Program-made: the position numbers and the translations under genes
Notes under the pieces: generated by a model
The model's database searches: none
The model's input: the letters and a program-made list of their open reading frames with translations, nothing else
What the model was told of the DNA's origin: nothing
Part shown: positions 34,095 through 42,015 of the stretch, one piece after another
Layout of the letters: every line of letters starts with the position of its first letter
Position numbering within the stretch: the stretch's first letter is position 1
Assembly (NCBI RefSeq): GCF_900199455.1
Contig: NZ_FZQR01000010.1
Location: 186,001 to 250,000, forward strand
Direction: 5' to 3'
From: Mesorhizobium carmichaelinearum
GTDB taxonomy: Bacteria > Pseudomonadota > Alphaproteobacteria > Rhizobiales > Rhizobiaceae
Length of the DNA stretch: 64,000 nucleotides

Positions 34095-34240
34095 GTGGTG
34101 GTCGGGTTCCGTTGAATCGTCCGCATAGCTGTAATCAAGCTTGAGCGCGGCGTAAACCTGATATAGCCCACCGCCGCGTCGAAGCGAGAACTATTGCCAA
34201 CGATTTGATCGGCAGGGCGGCCTGGCGGCAACCGCAAATG

Positions 34241-34930
34241 TTATGCGTTAGCCAGCGCAGTGTGCTTTTTGACGCTGCCCGGGGCAGGGCGCTTGCCGAA
34301 AGCGCGCAGGAAAGTGCGCACGCCATTCGTCGCCGATTGCACCACCTCGTCCTCGCGCGGCGTGCCGCCGAGCATGAAGGTGGTCTGCAGTTCGGCATTG
34401 ACCAGGCCGAGAAACTGGCGCGCCGCGACGTCGGGGTCGTCGATGGTGAGGTGGCCGCCATAGGCGAGGCGGGCGAAGCGGGCGGCGATTGCCGGCCATG
34501 TCCTGCCCGGACCCTGTTCGCGCCACTCGGCGAACAATTCGGGGTAGCGCTCACCCGCGGTCTGGATCAGCTTGCGCAGGAATTTTCCGTCGCGGTTGCA
34601 GATGCAGTTCTGATTCAGCCGCACGGCGAAGCCGATCAGGTCCGCTTCGAGGTCGCCGGGCTGATCGGGAAAGGTGGCAATGGTGGCGAAAATACCGGCA
34701 TTGCAGCGCTCGGTGAGGTCGCGCACCACGGCCATGAAGAGCTTTTCCTTGTCGCCATGGTGATTGTAGACGGTCTGGCGCGACACGCCGGCCTCGGCGG
34801 CGATCAGATCGATATTGGCGCCGGCAAAGCCTTCGCGGCAGAACACGCCGGCAGCGGCGTCGACAATCGACAGGCGCTTGGCCTCGTGGCCGCGTGGCGG
34901 GAAAATGTCAGGAGAAACGTTCGCTCTCAT
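34241..34930 (-). CDS. TetR-family repressor
   Basis: 229 aa. HTH: GFAGANIDLIAAEAGVSRQTVYNHHGDKEKLF near residues 34-65, and a TetR_C-type helical ligand domain after. Divergent from a Bcr/CflA drug exporter; an 18-bp palindrome overlapping that gene's promoter lies 29 bp from this start codon, so it most likely represses the exporter and itself. Inducer unknown. Confidence 0.92.
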   Translation of the reverse strand: MRANVSPDIFPPRGHEAKRLSIVDAAAGVFCREGFAGANIDLIAAEAGVSRQTVYNHHGDKEKLFMAVVRDLTERCNAGIFATIATFPDQPGDLEADLIGFAVRLNQNCICNRDGKFLRKLIQTAGERYPELFAEWREQGPGRTWPAIAARFARLAYGGHLTIDDPDVAARQFLGLVNAELQTTFMLGGTPREDEVVQSATNGVRTFLRAFGKRPAPGSVKKHTALANA

Positions 34931-34950
34931 GAAAATCTATATAGAGGTGG

Positions 34951-34979
34951 TTGACGATTTAGACAAGAGTGTCTAATTT
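34951..34979 (+). promoter_or_regulatory. Promoter of the drug exporter with overlapping TetR operator
   Basis: TTGACG (-35, 34951-34956), 17-bp spacer, TAATTT (-10, 34974-34979). A perfect inverted repeat TTAGACA-AGAG-TGTCTAA (34959-34976) fills the spacer and reaches into the -10 box, the usual place for a TetR repressor to block RNA polymerase. Confidence 0.75.
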
Positions 34980-35053
34980 TGTGGACATACGATAAAGAGA
35001 TTTCGCACCGGGGACGAATAGAACTCGCTCCTTAAGTGTCGGACTCTCACGGG

Positions 35054-35122
35054 ATGCAACGTCCTAGGGTTAGACGTCGCCTGGCGGCGGCGACCAGATT
35101 TCGAAAGAAGCCAATATCATGA
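35054..35122 (+). CDS. Possible 22-aa Arg-rich leader peptide upstream of exporter
   Basis: An ATG frame of 22 codons whose TGA overlaps the exporter's start as ATGA. It begins MQRPRVRRRLAAATRF and is rich in Arg and Lys. The ribosome site is weak (CACGGG). It could couple or attenuate exporter translation; it could equally be a chance frame. Confidence 0.3.
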   Translation: MQRPRVRRRLAAATRFRKKPIS

Positions 35123-36324
35123 GTCCCAAATTCCTCCGCATCGCGGTCGTGCTCGGCCTTTTGTCCGCCATCGGCCCCTTCGCGATCGATATGTACCTCC
35201 CCGCACTGCCGTCGATCGGCGCGGATCTGCACGCCGGCACCGCCGCCGTGCAGATGAGCCTGCTGATCTTCTTCCTGTCGATGGGTTTTGGCCAGATCGT
35301 CGTTGGACCGATCTCCGACATGGTCGGACGCAAGCTGCCGCTCTATGGCGGCCTTGCGCTGTTCATGGTCGGCGGCATCGGTTCGGCAATGGCGCCGACC
35401 ATCGAGTGGCTGATCGCCTTCCGCTTCCTGCAGGGCCTCGGCGCCAGCGCCGGCATGGCCATTCCACGCGCCATCGTGCGTGACCTGCACACCGGCAATG
35501 AGGCCGCCAAGCTGATGTCCTTGCTGATGCTGGTGTTTTCGGTGTCGCCGATCCTGGCGCCGCTGACCGGCAGCCAGATCATCGAAAATTTCGGCTGGCG
35601 TGCCGTGTTCTGGACGGTCACCGGTGCGGCCGCCCTTGCCACCATCCTGCTCGCGACCTCGCTCAAGGAGACGCGGCCGGCTGAAGAACGCGTCGGTTCC
35701 TCCCTCGGCACGGCGCTCGCCGGTTACCGCTTCCTGATGGGCGACCGCAACTTCCTTGGCCTGGTGGCGATCGCCGGCTTCGGCATTGCGAGCTTCTTCG
35801 TCTATCTGTCGAGCTCGTCCTTCATCCTGATCGACCACTACGGGCTGTCGCCTTCGGTCTACAGCGTGTTCTTCTCGATCAATGCGGTGGCCTTCATCGG
35901 CATGTCGCAGCTGACGGGGCTGCTGGCCGGGCGCTTCGGGCTGAAGCGCGTGGTGTGGGTGGCAGTCACCGGCTATGCGTCGACGATGGTGGTGCTGTTG
36001 GCGATCATGGCGACGGGCGTCGACCGGCTTGACGTGATGGCGGCCCTGCTGTTCGTCGGCTACGGCTTTCTCGGCCTGGTCATCCCGACCACCTCGGTGC
36101 TGGCCATGGAAGAACATGGCGAGATCGCCGGCACGGCCTCGGCGCTGATGGGTACGCTGCACTTCGCCATCGGCGCGCTTGCCATGGGGGTTGCCGGCGT
36201 GTTCTTCGACGGCACGCCGCTGCCGATGGTCGCCGGCATCACGCTCTGCGCGGTGATTTCCTTCACACTGGCTAAGGTCACGCTCGGCCGGTCGCGTGAG
36301 GCGGTCGAGGCGCCGGCGGAGTAG
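35119..36324 (+). CDS. Bcr/CflA-family multidrug MFS exporter
   Basis: 401 aa with 12 predicted membrane segments. Helix 1 has the family motif FAIDMYLPALPSIG, and the loop after helix 2 has the MFS motif-A form GPISDMVGRKLPLYGG; GFFF-like and GAMIPRAIVRDL-like regions of drug:H+ antiporters also appear. Expected to export drugs such as bicyclomycin or chloramphenicol-like compounds at the inner membrane. Controlled by the divergent TetR protein; start overlaps a short Arg-rich frame. A terminator follows at 36351. Confidence 0.9.
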   Translation: MSPKFLRIAVVLGLLSAIGPFAIDMYLPALPSIGADLHAGTAAVQMSLLIFFLSMGFGQIVVGPISDMVGRKLPLYGGLALFMVGGIGSAMAPTIEWLIAFRFLQGLGASAGMAIPRAIVRDLHTGNEAAKLMSLLMLVFSVSPILAPLTGSQIIENFGWRAVFWTVTGAAALATILLATSLKETRPAEERVGSSLGTALAGYRFLMGDRNFLGLVAIAGFGIASFFVYLSSSSFILIDHYGLSPSVYSVFFSINAVAFIGMSQLTGLLAGRFGLKRVVWVAVTGYASTMVVLLAIMATGVDRLDVMAALLFVGYGFLGLVIPTTSVLAMEEHGEIAGTASALMGTLHFAIGALAMGVAGVFFDGTPLPMVAGITLCAVISFTLAKVTLGRSREAVEAPAE

Positions 36325-36350
36325 GAGTCTTTCGACGATGAGAACAGAAG

Positions 36351-36374
36351 GCCGGGTCGTACCCGGTCTTTTGT
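36351..36374 (+). terminator. Rho-independent terminator after the exporter
   Basis: GCCGGGT-CGT-ACCCGGT stem-loop followed by CTTTTG. It would separate the exporter transcript from the ilv-type leader. Confidence 0.7.
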
Positions 36375-36447
36375 GATCGACGCCAGACAGGCGATCGACA
36401 GCCCTCCGAAAAGGCGTTGACGACGCGCGGTTTCCTCTGTAGCAGCG

Positions 36448-36510
36448 ATGGTCATGATGATCGCAACGGTTCTTGTGGTGGTAGGAAAGCGCATGGGCAG
36501 GATGGTGTAA
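36448..36510 (+). CDS. Leader peptide of branched-chain amino acid attenuator
   Basis: 20 codons: MVMMIATVLVVVGKRMGRMV then TAA. Eight of 20 residues are Val, Ile or Leu, with the run VLVVV. It is followed by alternating hairpins and a terminator directly before the acetolactate synthase gene. Low charged Val/Leu/Ile-tRNA would stall ribosomes in the run and let transcription through, the classical ilv attenuation logic. Confidence 0.85.
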   Translation: MVMMIATVLVVVGKRMGRMV

Positions 36511-36567
36511 CCATCCGGCGACAGCCACCCATGCGCGGTAAGCAGGCTCCTGACGGGGCCTTTTTTT
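36489..36567 (+). promoter_or_regulatory. Attenuator hairpins and terminator upstream of acetolactate synthase
   Basis: GCGCATGGG (36489-36497) pairs perfectly with CCCATGCGC (36528-36536), enclosing GGATGG/CCATCC (36500-36505/36511-36516). Then comes the terminator AGGCTCC-TGAC-GGGGCCT followed by seven T (36544-36567). The first stem overlaps the end of the leader peptide, so a translating ribosome would disturb it. Confidence 0.82.
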
Positions 36568-36633
36568 ATGCCCGAAATCCGGGCGATGCCCCGTCAATCA
36601 TCCTCATCACGCAACACACCACGGATCAGAACC

Positions 36634-38418
36634 ATGACGGGCGAGAATCCCACTCAGACCGCGAACAATTGTATGACGGGCGCGGAGATCGTTCTCCACG
36701 CACTTAGAGACAATGGCGTTGAGCATATCTTCGGCTATCCCGGCGCCGCCATACTGCCGATCTACGACGAGATATTCCAGCAGGATGACATCAAGCATAT
36801 CCTCGTGCGCCATGAGCAAGGGGCGGGCCATGCCGCTGAAGGCTATGCGCGGTCCACGGGCAAAGTTGGCGTCATGCTCGTCACATCAGGCCCAGGCACG
36901 ACAAATGCGGTGACGCCGCTGCAAGATGCGCTAATGGATTCCGTGCCGATCGTCTGTCTGTCAGGACAGGTGCCGACAACGCTGATCGGCTCCGATGCCT
37001 TTCAGGAGTGCGATACGGTCGGCATCACACGGCCCTGCACCAAGCACAACTGCCTGGTCAAAGACGTCAATGAACTGGCGTCAACAATCCACAGGGCGTT
37101 TCGTATCGCCAAGTCTGGGCGACCGGGACCTGTCCTCGTCGACATGCCAAAGGATGTTCTGTTTGCCACCGGCATCTATACACCGCCCTCGGATACCGCC
37201 GCAGCGAAAGCCTGTCGGCCGAAGGTGGAAGACGACATCGACCAGATCGGCAAGGCGATAGAGTTGATGGCCAATGCCCGTCGTCCCGTCATCTATACCG
37301 GTGGCGGCGTCATCAATTCCGGCACGGAAGCTTCGAGACTGTTGCGGGAATTCGTCGATCTGACTGATCTTCCAATCACCTCGACCCTCATGGGGCTTGG
37401 CGCATATCCGGCATCCGGCAAGAACTGGCTGAAAATGGTCGGCCTGCACGGATCTTACGAGGCGAACATGGTCATGCACGAATGCGACGTCATGCTTTGC
37501 ATCGGCGCTCGCTTCGATGACCGTGTGACCTCGCGCGTGGAGGCTTTTTCGCCGAATTCCCGGAAGATCCACGTCGACATCGATCCGTCCTCGATCAACA
37601 AGACCGTCCGCGTCGATATCGGCATCCGGGGCGACGCCGGCCACGTCTTGGGCCGCCTGGTTCGCTCATGGCGTGCATTGTCCCGGAACCCTGACAGAAG
37701 CCGTCTCGATGAATGGTGGAAAAAGATCGCGTACTGGCGCGAACGCAATTCCTTCGCTTACGAGATGAGCAACGAGGTGATCATGCCGCAATATGCGGTC
37801 GAGCGTCTCTACGCGCTGACAAAGGATCGCGACACTTACATCACGACTGAAGTTGGCCAGCATCAGATGTGGGCGGCCCAGCTCTACGGCCTCGAAAAGC
37901 CGCATCGCTGGATGACGTCGGGCGGCCTCGGCACGATGGGCTATGGCTTGCCGGCGGCGTTGGGCGTGCAGATCGCACATCCGGAAAGTCTCGTCATCGA
38001 CATTGCCGGCGACGCATCTGTTCAGATGACGATGAAAGAGATGTCGGCGGCAGTTCAATACAATGCGCCTATCAAGATATTCATCTTGAATAACTCTTAC
38101 ATGGGCATGGTTCGCCAGTGGCAGCAAATGCTTCACGGGAACCGGCTTGCACACTCCTATTCCGAAGCTTTGCCTGATTTCGTCAAACTGGCCGAAGCGT
38201 TCGGTGCGGTCGGCATGCGTTGTGAGAGACCAGCCGACCTCGACGGTGCGATCCGGGAAATGATTGATGTAAACCGGCCGGTACTCTTCGATTGCCGTGT
38301 TGCCGAACTCGCCAATTGCCTTCCGATGATCCGGACGGGCAGGGCTCACAATGAGATGCTCTTGCCCGGTGACACCGTCGCTGGCGCGACTGATTTGGCC
38401 GGACAGGGGCTGGTATAG
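36634..38418 (+). CDS. ilvB: Acetolactate synthase large (catalytic) subunit
   Basis: 594 aa. The frame reaches back to an ATG at 36568, but that ATG abuts the terminator's T-run, so the start is placed at 36634 (36673 also possible). ThDP enzyme in three domains: ILVRHEQGAGHAAEGYAR with the catalytic Glu, central FAD domain, and the C-terminal GDASVQMTMKEMSAAVQ with NNSYMGMVRQWQ for ThDP/Mg binding. Condenses pyruvate (or pyruvate plus 2-ketobutyrate) for valine, leucine and isoleucine. No ilvH/ilvN regulatory subunit gene follows. Codon use looks slightly less GC-biased than neighbours. Confidence 0.93.
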   Translation: MTGENPTQTANNCMTGAEIVLHALRDNGVEHIFGYPGAAILPIYDEIFQQDDIKHILVRHEQGAGHAAEGYARSTGKVGVMLVTSGPGTTNAVTPLQDALMDSVPIVCLSGQVPTTLIGSDAFQECDTVGITRPCTKHNCLVKDVNELASTIHRAFRIAKSGRPGPVLVDMPKDVLFATGIYTPPSDTAAAKACRPKVEDDIDQIGKAIELMANARRPVIYTGGGVINSGTEASRLLREFVDLTDLPITSTLMGLGAYPASGKNWLKMVGLHGSYEANMVMHECDVMLCIGARFDDRVTSRVEAFSPNSRKIHVDIDPSSINKTVRVDIGIRGDAGHVLGRLVRSWRALSRNPDRSRLDEWWKKIAYWRERNSFAYEMSNEVIMPQYAVERLYALTKDRDTYITTEVGQHQMWAAQLYGLEKPHRWMTSGGLGTMGYGLPAALGVQIAHPESLVIDIAGDASVQMTMKEMSAAVQYNAPIKIFILNNSYMGMVRQWQQMLHGNRLAHSYSEALPDFVKLAEAFGAVGMRCERPADLDGAIREMIDVNRPVLFDCRVAELANCLPMIRTGRAHNEMLLPGDTVAGATDLAGQGLV

Positions 38419-38582
38419 ACGCCAGAGCGGGGTGCATTCGAATTGAGGCGGAGCATCCCGCTCAGACGCCTCCGCGCACGGCCACTATGCTGTTGGCGGG
38501 ATTCCTACAAAAGACACCCGCGTTGGACCAGCCTCGCTGCCGTGTCACGCAGGTATCACGTTTAAGTGGGTATCTTGCATAA

Positions 38583-38609
38583 GAAGGTACCTTCCAATAC
38601 AGTGTACTG
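38583..38609. promoter_or_regulatory. Palindromes upstream of the PadR gene
   Basis: GAAGGTACCTTC is a perfect 12-bp palindrome (38583-38594). CAGT-GT-ACTG follows at 38600-38609. Both lie within 45 bp of the PadR start and are candidates for autoregulatory sites. Confidence 0.45.
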
Positions 38610-38627
38610 AATTTACCGGGAACGAGC

Positions 38628-38954
38628 ATGACCGACCCAAATGACGTCCAGCTGAAAAAGGGGGCGCTCGAACTCTGTGTGCTGGCCTTGCTCGCCCAGC
38701 GGGAAAGCTATGCCTATGAGATCGCCAGCACGCTGGCCGAGCGTGTCGGCATGGGGGAAGGGACGATCTATCCGCTGATGCGGCGCATGCAGAGTGACGG
38801 GCTTGTCGCGACATGGCTCGTCGAATCGACGAGCGGTCCGCCCCGCAAATATTACCGGCTCACTGCTGCCGGCAGGACCGCCTACGAGGCGCGCAGCCGA
38901 GAATGGCGCAGCTTTGTCGATGCCGTCGACCTTTTCCTGGGAGAGATGGAATGA
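38628..38954 (+). CDS. PadR-family transcriptional regulator
   Basis: 108 aa, compact PadR winged helix without a long C-terminal domain: LKKGALELCVLALLAQRESYAYEIASTLAE, then GEGTIYPLMRRMQSDGLV and PPRKYYRLTAAGR. These are standard PadR residues. Its TGA overlaps the next gene's ATG by four bases, so it is coupled to the DUF1700 protein. This PadR plus membrane-protein pairing is a recurrent envelope-stress arrangement in bacteria. Confidence 0.92.
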   Translation: MTDPNDVQLKKGALELCVLALLAQRESYAYEIASTLAERVGMGEGTIYPLMRRMQSDGLVATWLVESTSGPPRKYYRLTAAGRTAYEARSREWRSFVDAVDLFLGEME

Positions 38955-39517
38955 ACCGCGATGCTTTCTTGGTTTCCCTGCGCAACAGCTTGGCCGGAAT
39001 GTCCGTGGGCGAAATCGACGAGATCGTCGCCGACTACGCCGCGCATTTCGACGAGGCGCGGGCCTCGGGACGCAGCGAAGAGGATGTCGCCAAGGCACTT
39101 GGCGATCCGGCGCGGCTGGGACGGGAGCTGCGGGCGGAAGCGGGCATCCGGCGCTGGGAGCACGATCGTGGTCCGGCCGGCGTTGCCGCCGCGCTGCTTG
39201 CCCTGACCGGGCTCGCCGCCTTCGACATTCTTCTGCTGCTGCCGGTTCTCATCGTCTTCTGCTTCGTCGTGCTCGGTCTCGGCGTTGCGGTCGTGGCGCT
39301 CGGCGTCACCAGCGTCTGGCTGCTACTGAGCGTCGTGCCGTTCTGGCATTTCGCATCGTGGGCCACGGCGTTCGCACGTCTGCTGGCCGCTGTCGGCCTC
39401 GCCGCCGCCAGCATCGGATTAGGCTCGCTGCTGCTGCTTGGCCTCAATGTCGGGGTCAAGCTGCTGGGGGATTATGCGCGCCTGCATTACCGCCTGGTCA
39501 AACCACGCCAGCCCTGA
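38951..39517 (+). CDS. DUF1700/HAAS-type membrane protein
   Basis: 188 aa starting in the ATGA overlap with the PadR gene. The soluble N-terminal domain MNRDAFLVSLRNSLAGMSVGEIDEIVADYAAHFDEAR, with EEDVAKALGDPARLGREL, is the HAAS/DUF1700 helical domain. Four hydrophobic segments follow (about 75-175). In related operons such proteins pair with a PadR repressor and an adhesin-like domain; a sensing or anti-regulator role is inferred, not shown. Confidence 0.87.
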   Translation: MNRDAFLVSLRNSLAGMSVGEIDEIVADYAAHFDEARASGRSEEDVAKALGDPARLGRELRAEAGIRRWEHDRGPAGVAAALLALTGLAAFDILLLLPVLIVFCFVVLGLGVAVVALGVTSVWLLLSVVPFWHFASWATAFARLLAAVGLAAASIGLGSLLLLGLNVGVKLLGDYARLHYRLVKPRQP

Positions 39518-39560
39518 CTCAACCCCGTGGCGCGCCGCCACGCGAAACAACAGGTGCAAC

Positions 39561-40268
39561 ATGAACAAGACGCTTGCCTGGACCGCCTTGCTGTCGCTTG
39601 CCGTGGCCGTGATCTGCCTGTCGCTGGCGAATTCGATCGCCGGGAACGAGTGGAGAGGCGGTCGTTGGTGGAGTTTTGCCTCCAGCTGCCGCAGCTCCGG
39701 CGACGGGACCAAGCCCGGATCGGTGACGCTCGCCTGGGAACCGGTCTCCAGCGAGTTTCAGATTGCCCTGCCGGCAACGGTCACTTATCGCCCGGGAACG
39801 CCATCCCAGGCCATCATCAGCGGCGATCCCGAGGCGGTTTCGCATGTTCGCCTGTCCGGCAATGTGCTCGACTTTGACGACGATTTCGATTGCGACGGCC
39901 TGCCGGTCAGCGTCCAGCTTACCGGTCCGGCGGTCCCCAGCTGGCGCTTGAGCGGCAGCGGCAAGCTCGAGCTTGCCGCTCTCGCCCAGGAGGCGCTCGA
40001 TCTGCGCATCAGCGGCAGTGGCGATGTGCGCGCCAGCGGCAGCGTGCAGGATCTCTCCTTGCGCATCTCCGGCTCGGGTTCAGGCGATTTTGCCAAGCTC
40101 ACGGCGAAGACCGCCAGCGTCCAGATCAGTGGCAGCGGCAATGCCGACATCGCTCCGCAGGACCAGGCCGACATCCGCGTGTCGGGTAGCGGCAACGTGC
40201 AAATCCACGGCAACCCGAAAATCAATTCGCATGTCAGCGGAAGCGGCAGGGTCGAGACGGTGCCCTGA
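39561..40268 (+). CDS. DUF2807 (GIN domain) exported protein with SGSG repeats
   Basis: 235 aa from the ATG at 39561 (AGGTG upstream). Signal/anchor segment at about 5-25. From residue about 125 it has six recurrences of SGSG, including RLSGSGKLEL, LRISGSGDVRA, VQISGSGNADI, IRVSGSGNVQI and HVSGSGRVE. This is the right-handed beta-helix signature of the GIN (DUF2807) domain. Third gene of the PadR operon, 43 bp after DUF1700. Cell-surface or periplasmic; function unknown. Confidence 0.87.
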   Translation: MNKTLAWTALLSLAVAVICLSLANSIAGNEWRGGRWWSFASSCRSSGDGTKPGSVTLAWEPVSSEFQIALPATVTYRPGTPSQAIISGDPEAVSHVRLSGNVLDFDDDFDCDGLPVSVQLTGPAVPSWRLSGSGKLELAALAQEALDLRISGSGDVRASGSVQDLSLRISGSGSGDFAKLTAKTASVQISGSGNADIAPQDQADIRVSGSGNVQIHGNPKINSHVSGSGRVETVP

Positions 40269-40282
40269 GCGGTCGCCAGGCG

Positions 40283-40361
40283 CCGGCGCGACCGCGCCGG
40301 TAACAGCGCTTTTCATCAAACTGCATGCCGCCGGAACCGCAGGGTCGGACTGCGACCCTGC
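40283..40361 (+). other. Two hairpins between the GIN-domain gene and the hydrolase
   Basis: CCGGCGC-GACC-GCGCCGG (40283-40300) and GCAGGGTCG-GACTG-CGACCCTGC (40339-40361). Neither has a strong T-run. They may mark the end of the PadR operon or reduce read-through into the hydrolase gene. Confidence 0.45.
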
Positions 40362-40395
40362 GCGTGGGGAATCTTTGAACAGTTGGAGACAGGAA

Positions 40396-41427
40396 ATGCG
40401 TTTGAAAACACTTCTTCTTGCCGCCCTGGCAAGCCTGGCGGCTACGACGGCTCACGCCGCCGGCCTGAAGTTCATTCAGATTCCGGGGGATGCGGCGGGT
40501 CCGGCCATCGACGCGGTCATGTGGTCGCCTTGTGCCAGCCCGGCGGTCGAGGTGAAGATCAAGGGATTTCTGGTTCCCGCCGTGCCCGATTGCCCGATCG
40601 CGGGCGGGACATTGCCGCTCATTGTCATCTCGCATGGCTATGGTGGCTGGTATTTCGGCCACCACGACACAGCCGAGGCGCTCGCGGATGCCGGCTTTGT
40701 CGTCGTTGCCATCAATCACCCGCAGGCGAACCATGCGGATATGAGCCGTGCGAATGGGCTGGGCGTGCTGAGACAGCGTCCGCTCGACATCAAGCGCACC
40801 ATAGATTTCATGCTCGGCGCCTCGGCAGATTCGGCCAAAATCGATCCCCGGCGCGTCGGCTTCTTCGGATTTTCGCAAGGCGGCTATACCGGGCTTGTCA
40901 TCGGCGGCGCCAATCCGGATTTCAACAAGCTGCCGCCGCGCTGTTCGGACCCGACTGCCGTCGGCTGTCCGCCGGCCGGTCAGCCCGAGCCTGCGCGCAA
41001 GCAACTGCCGCTGGAAATGCTGACCCACGATCTCCGCATCAAGGCGATCGTGGTGGCGGATCCCCTGAGCGTTGTTTTCCAGACCACCGACAGCGTGAAA
41101 GACGTCAAGGTTCCGCTGCAGCTCTGGAGTTCTGAGTTCGGTGGCGACGCTGTATCGCCCGCCGACGTGAAGCGACTGACTGGGTTGCTGCCGCCGACAC
41201 TCGACTTTCACGTCGTGCCCAACGCCGTGCATTTCTCATTCCTGACGCCATGTCCGCCCGAGGACGCGCGCAAGCCATCTCCGGCTTGCATCGATGCCCC
41301 CGGTTTCGACCGCATTGCCTTCCACAAGGCGTTCAATGCGGATGTACTTGCCTTCTTTCGCCAGTATCTGGCCGAGGACCATGGGACAAAAATGTCCGAG
41401 CCTGGCCACGAAGCAGCCGTGCAATAG
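40396..41427 (+). CDS. Secreted alpha/beta hydrolase (dienelactone hydrolase/PAF-acetylhydrolase-like)
   Basis: 343 aa from the ATG at 40396 with GGAGACAGGA upstream. Signal peptide about 1-21 (TTAHAAG). Oxyanion strand LPLIVISHGYGGWYFGHHDTAEALADAGFVVVAINHP and nucleophile elbow GFFGFSQGG (Ser) are clear; the C-terminal HVVPNAVHFSFL gives the catalytic His. It contains extra Cys in CSDPTAVGCPP and PCPPEDARKPSPACI, perhaps disulphides in the periplasm. Substrate unknown. Follows the PadR module by 127 bp. Confidence 0.85.
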   Translation: MRLKTLLLAALASLAATTAHAAGLKFIQIPGDAAGPAIDAVMWSPCASPAVEVKIKGFLVPAVPDCPIAGGTLPLIVISHGYGGWYFGHHDTAEALADAGFVVVAINHPQANHADMSRANGLGVLRQRPLDIKRTIDFMLGASADSAKIDPRRVGFFGFSQGGYTGLVIGGANPDFNKLPPRCSDPTAVGCPPAGQPEPARKQLPLEMLTHDLRIKAIVVADPLSVVFQTTDSVKDVKVPLQLWSSEFGGDAVSPADVKRLTGLLPPTLDFHVVPNAVHFSFLTPCPPEDARKPSPACIDAPGFDRIAFHKAFNADVLAFFRQYLAEDHGTKMSEPGHEAAVQ

Positions 41428-41489
41428 GCAAATTACCACTGATGGAAAGGCTTGCGCATGGCGCAGATTGAAAGAGGGGGAGAAGTGGA

Positions 41490-41805
41490 GGTTTCTGTTG
41501 CCAGGTACCTCCGAACCCCGCCTAGAAGTGCGAACCCCTAGGGCTTGATTTGAAGCGTTCGCACTGCATTAAGCAGCGAGACGAGCTTCCGCATAGTTGT
41601 CGTTGGCAACTATAAGTTTAGCCCGATGACGGTGGTACAATGCCGGGCAAAAGTACGATCTTTACACCTTCGTCGATCCTATTTCGCCCCCAGCAAAAAC
41701 CGCTCTGTCGTCAACAGCGGCTTTTGGTGGAGGCGCCGGGTACCGCCCCCGGGTCCGAACGGCTTATTTCATCGCCCATTTATCGCCATAGTCGGTCAAG
41801 CCGAC
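41490..41805 (-). ncRNA. ssrA: Two-piece, circularly permuted tmRNA (alpha-type)
   Basis: The leftward transcript starts with the acceptor piece (41805-41725): a GTCGG/CCGAC hairpin at its 5' end, a 5-bp T-stem CCGGG/CCCGG, and the 3' end CGCCTCC-ACCA. After a 33-nt spacer that folds on itself (41724-41692) comes the coding piece from 41691, beginning GGGGGCG. This pairs with CGCCTCC in a 7-bp acceptor stem including the G3-U70 wobble needed for alanyl-tRNA synthetase, then GGATCGAC in the D region. The tag frame (41611-41573 area) reads ANDNYAEARLAA-stop. A GTGCGAAC/GTTCGCAC stem follows. The 3' end is approximate. Rescues stalled ribosomes with SmpB. Confidence 0.95.
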
Positions 41806-41811
41806 AAAACG

Positions 41812-41817
41812 AATATA
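41812..41817 (-). promoter_or_regulatory. -10 box of ssrA
   Basis: TATATT on the minus strand, seven bases before the first base of the acceptor-piece hairpin. A good -35 is not evident (TTTCAT at 17-bp spacing). Confidence 0.6.
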
Positions 41818-42015
41818 GGGGGCGTTGCGCGGAAATGAAAGGCCGCAATGGGGCTTTGTCGCTCATGTCAAATTGCGACGGCAAGGGTTGACTTGGGCGC
41901 GGTCTCAACGGAAGCTTTGCGAGCGGTGAGGAGTTAGCGACCTAGCGCACAAGTTGCGAAGCGCGCCACAGCCCTCATCGACCGGATCCGTGGCGCCGAC
42001 GAGGGGATTTTTTTG

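Noticed and set aside
36568..36633. N-terminal extension of acetolactate synthase from the ATG at 36568
   Set aside because: The ATG follows directly on the terminator's seven T residues; the extension has no similarity to the enzyme family.
41626..41891. Two short plus-strand reading frames of 70-83 codons
   Set aside because: They lie entirely on the opposite strand of the tmRNA gene and its promoter and have no ribosome site.
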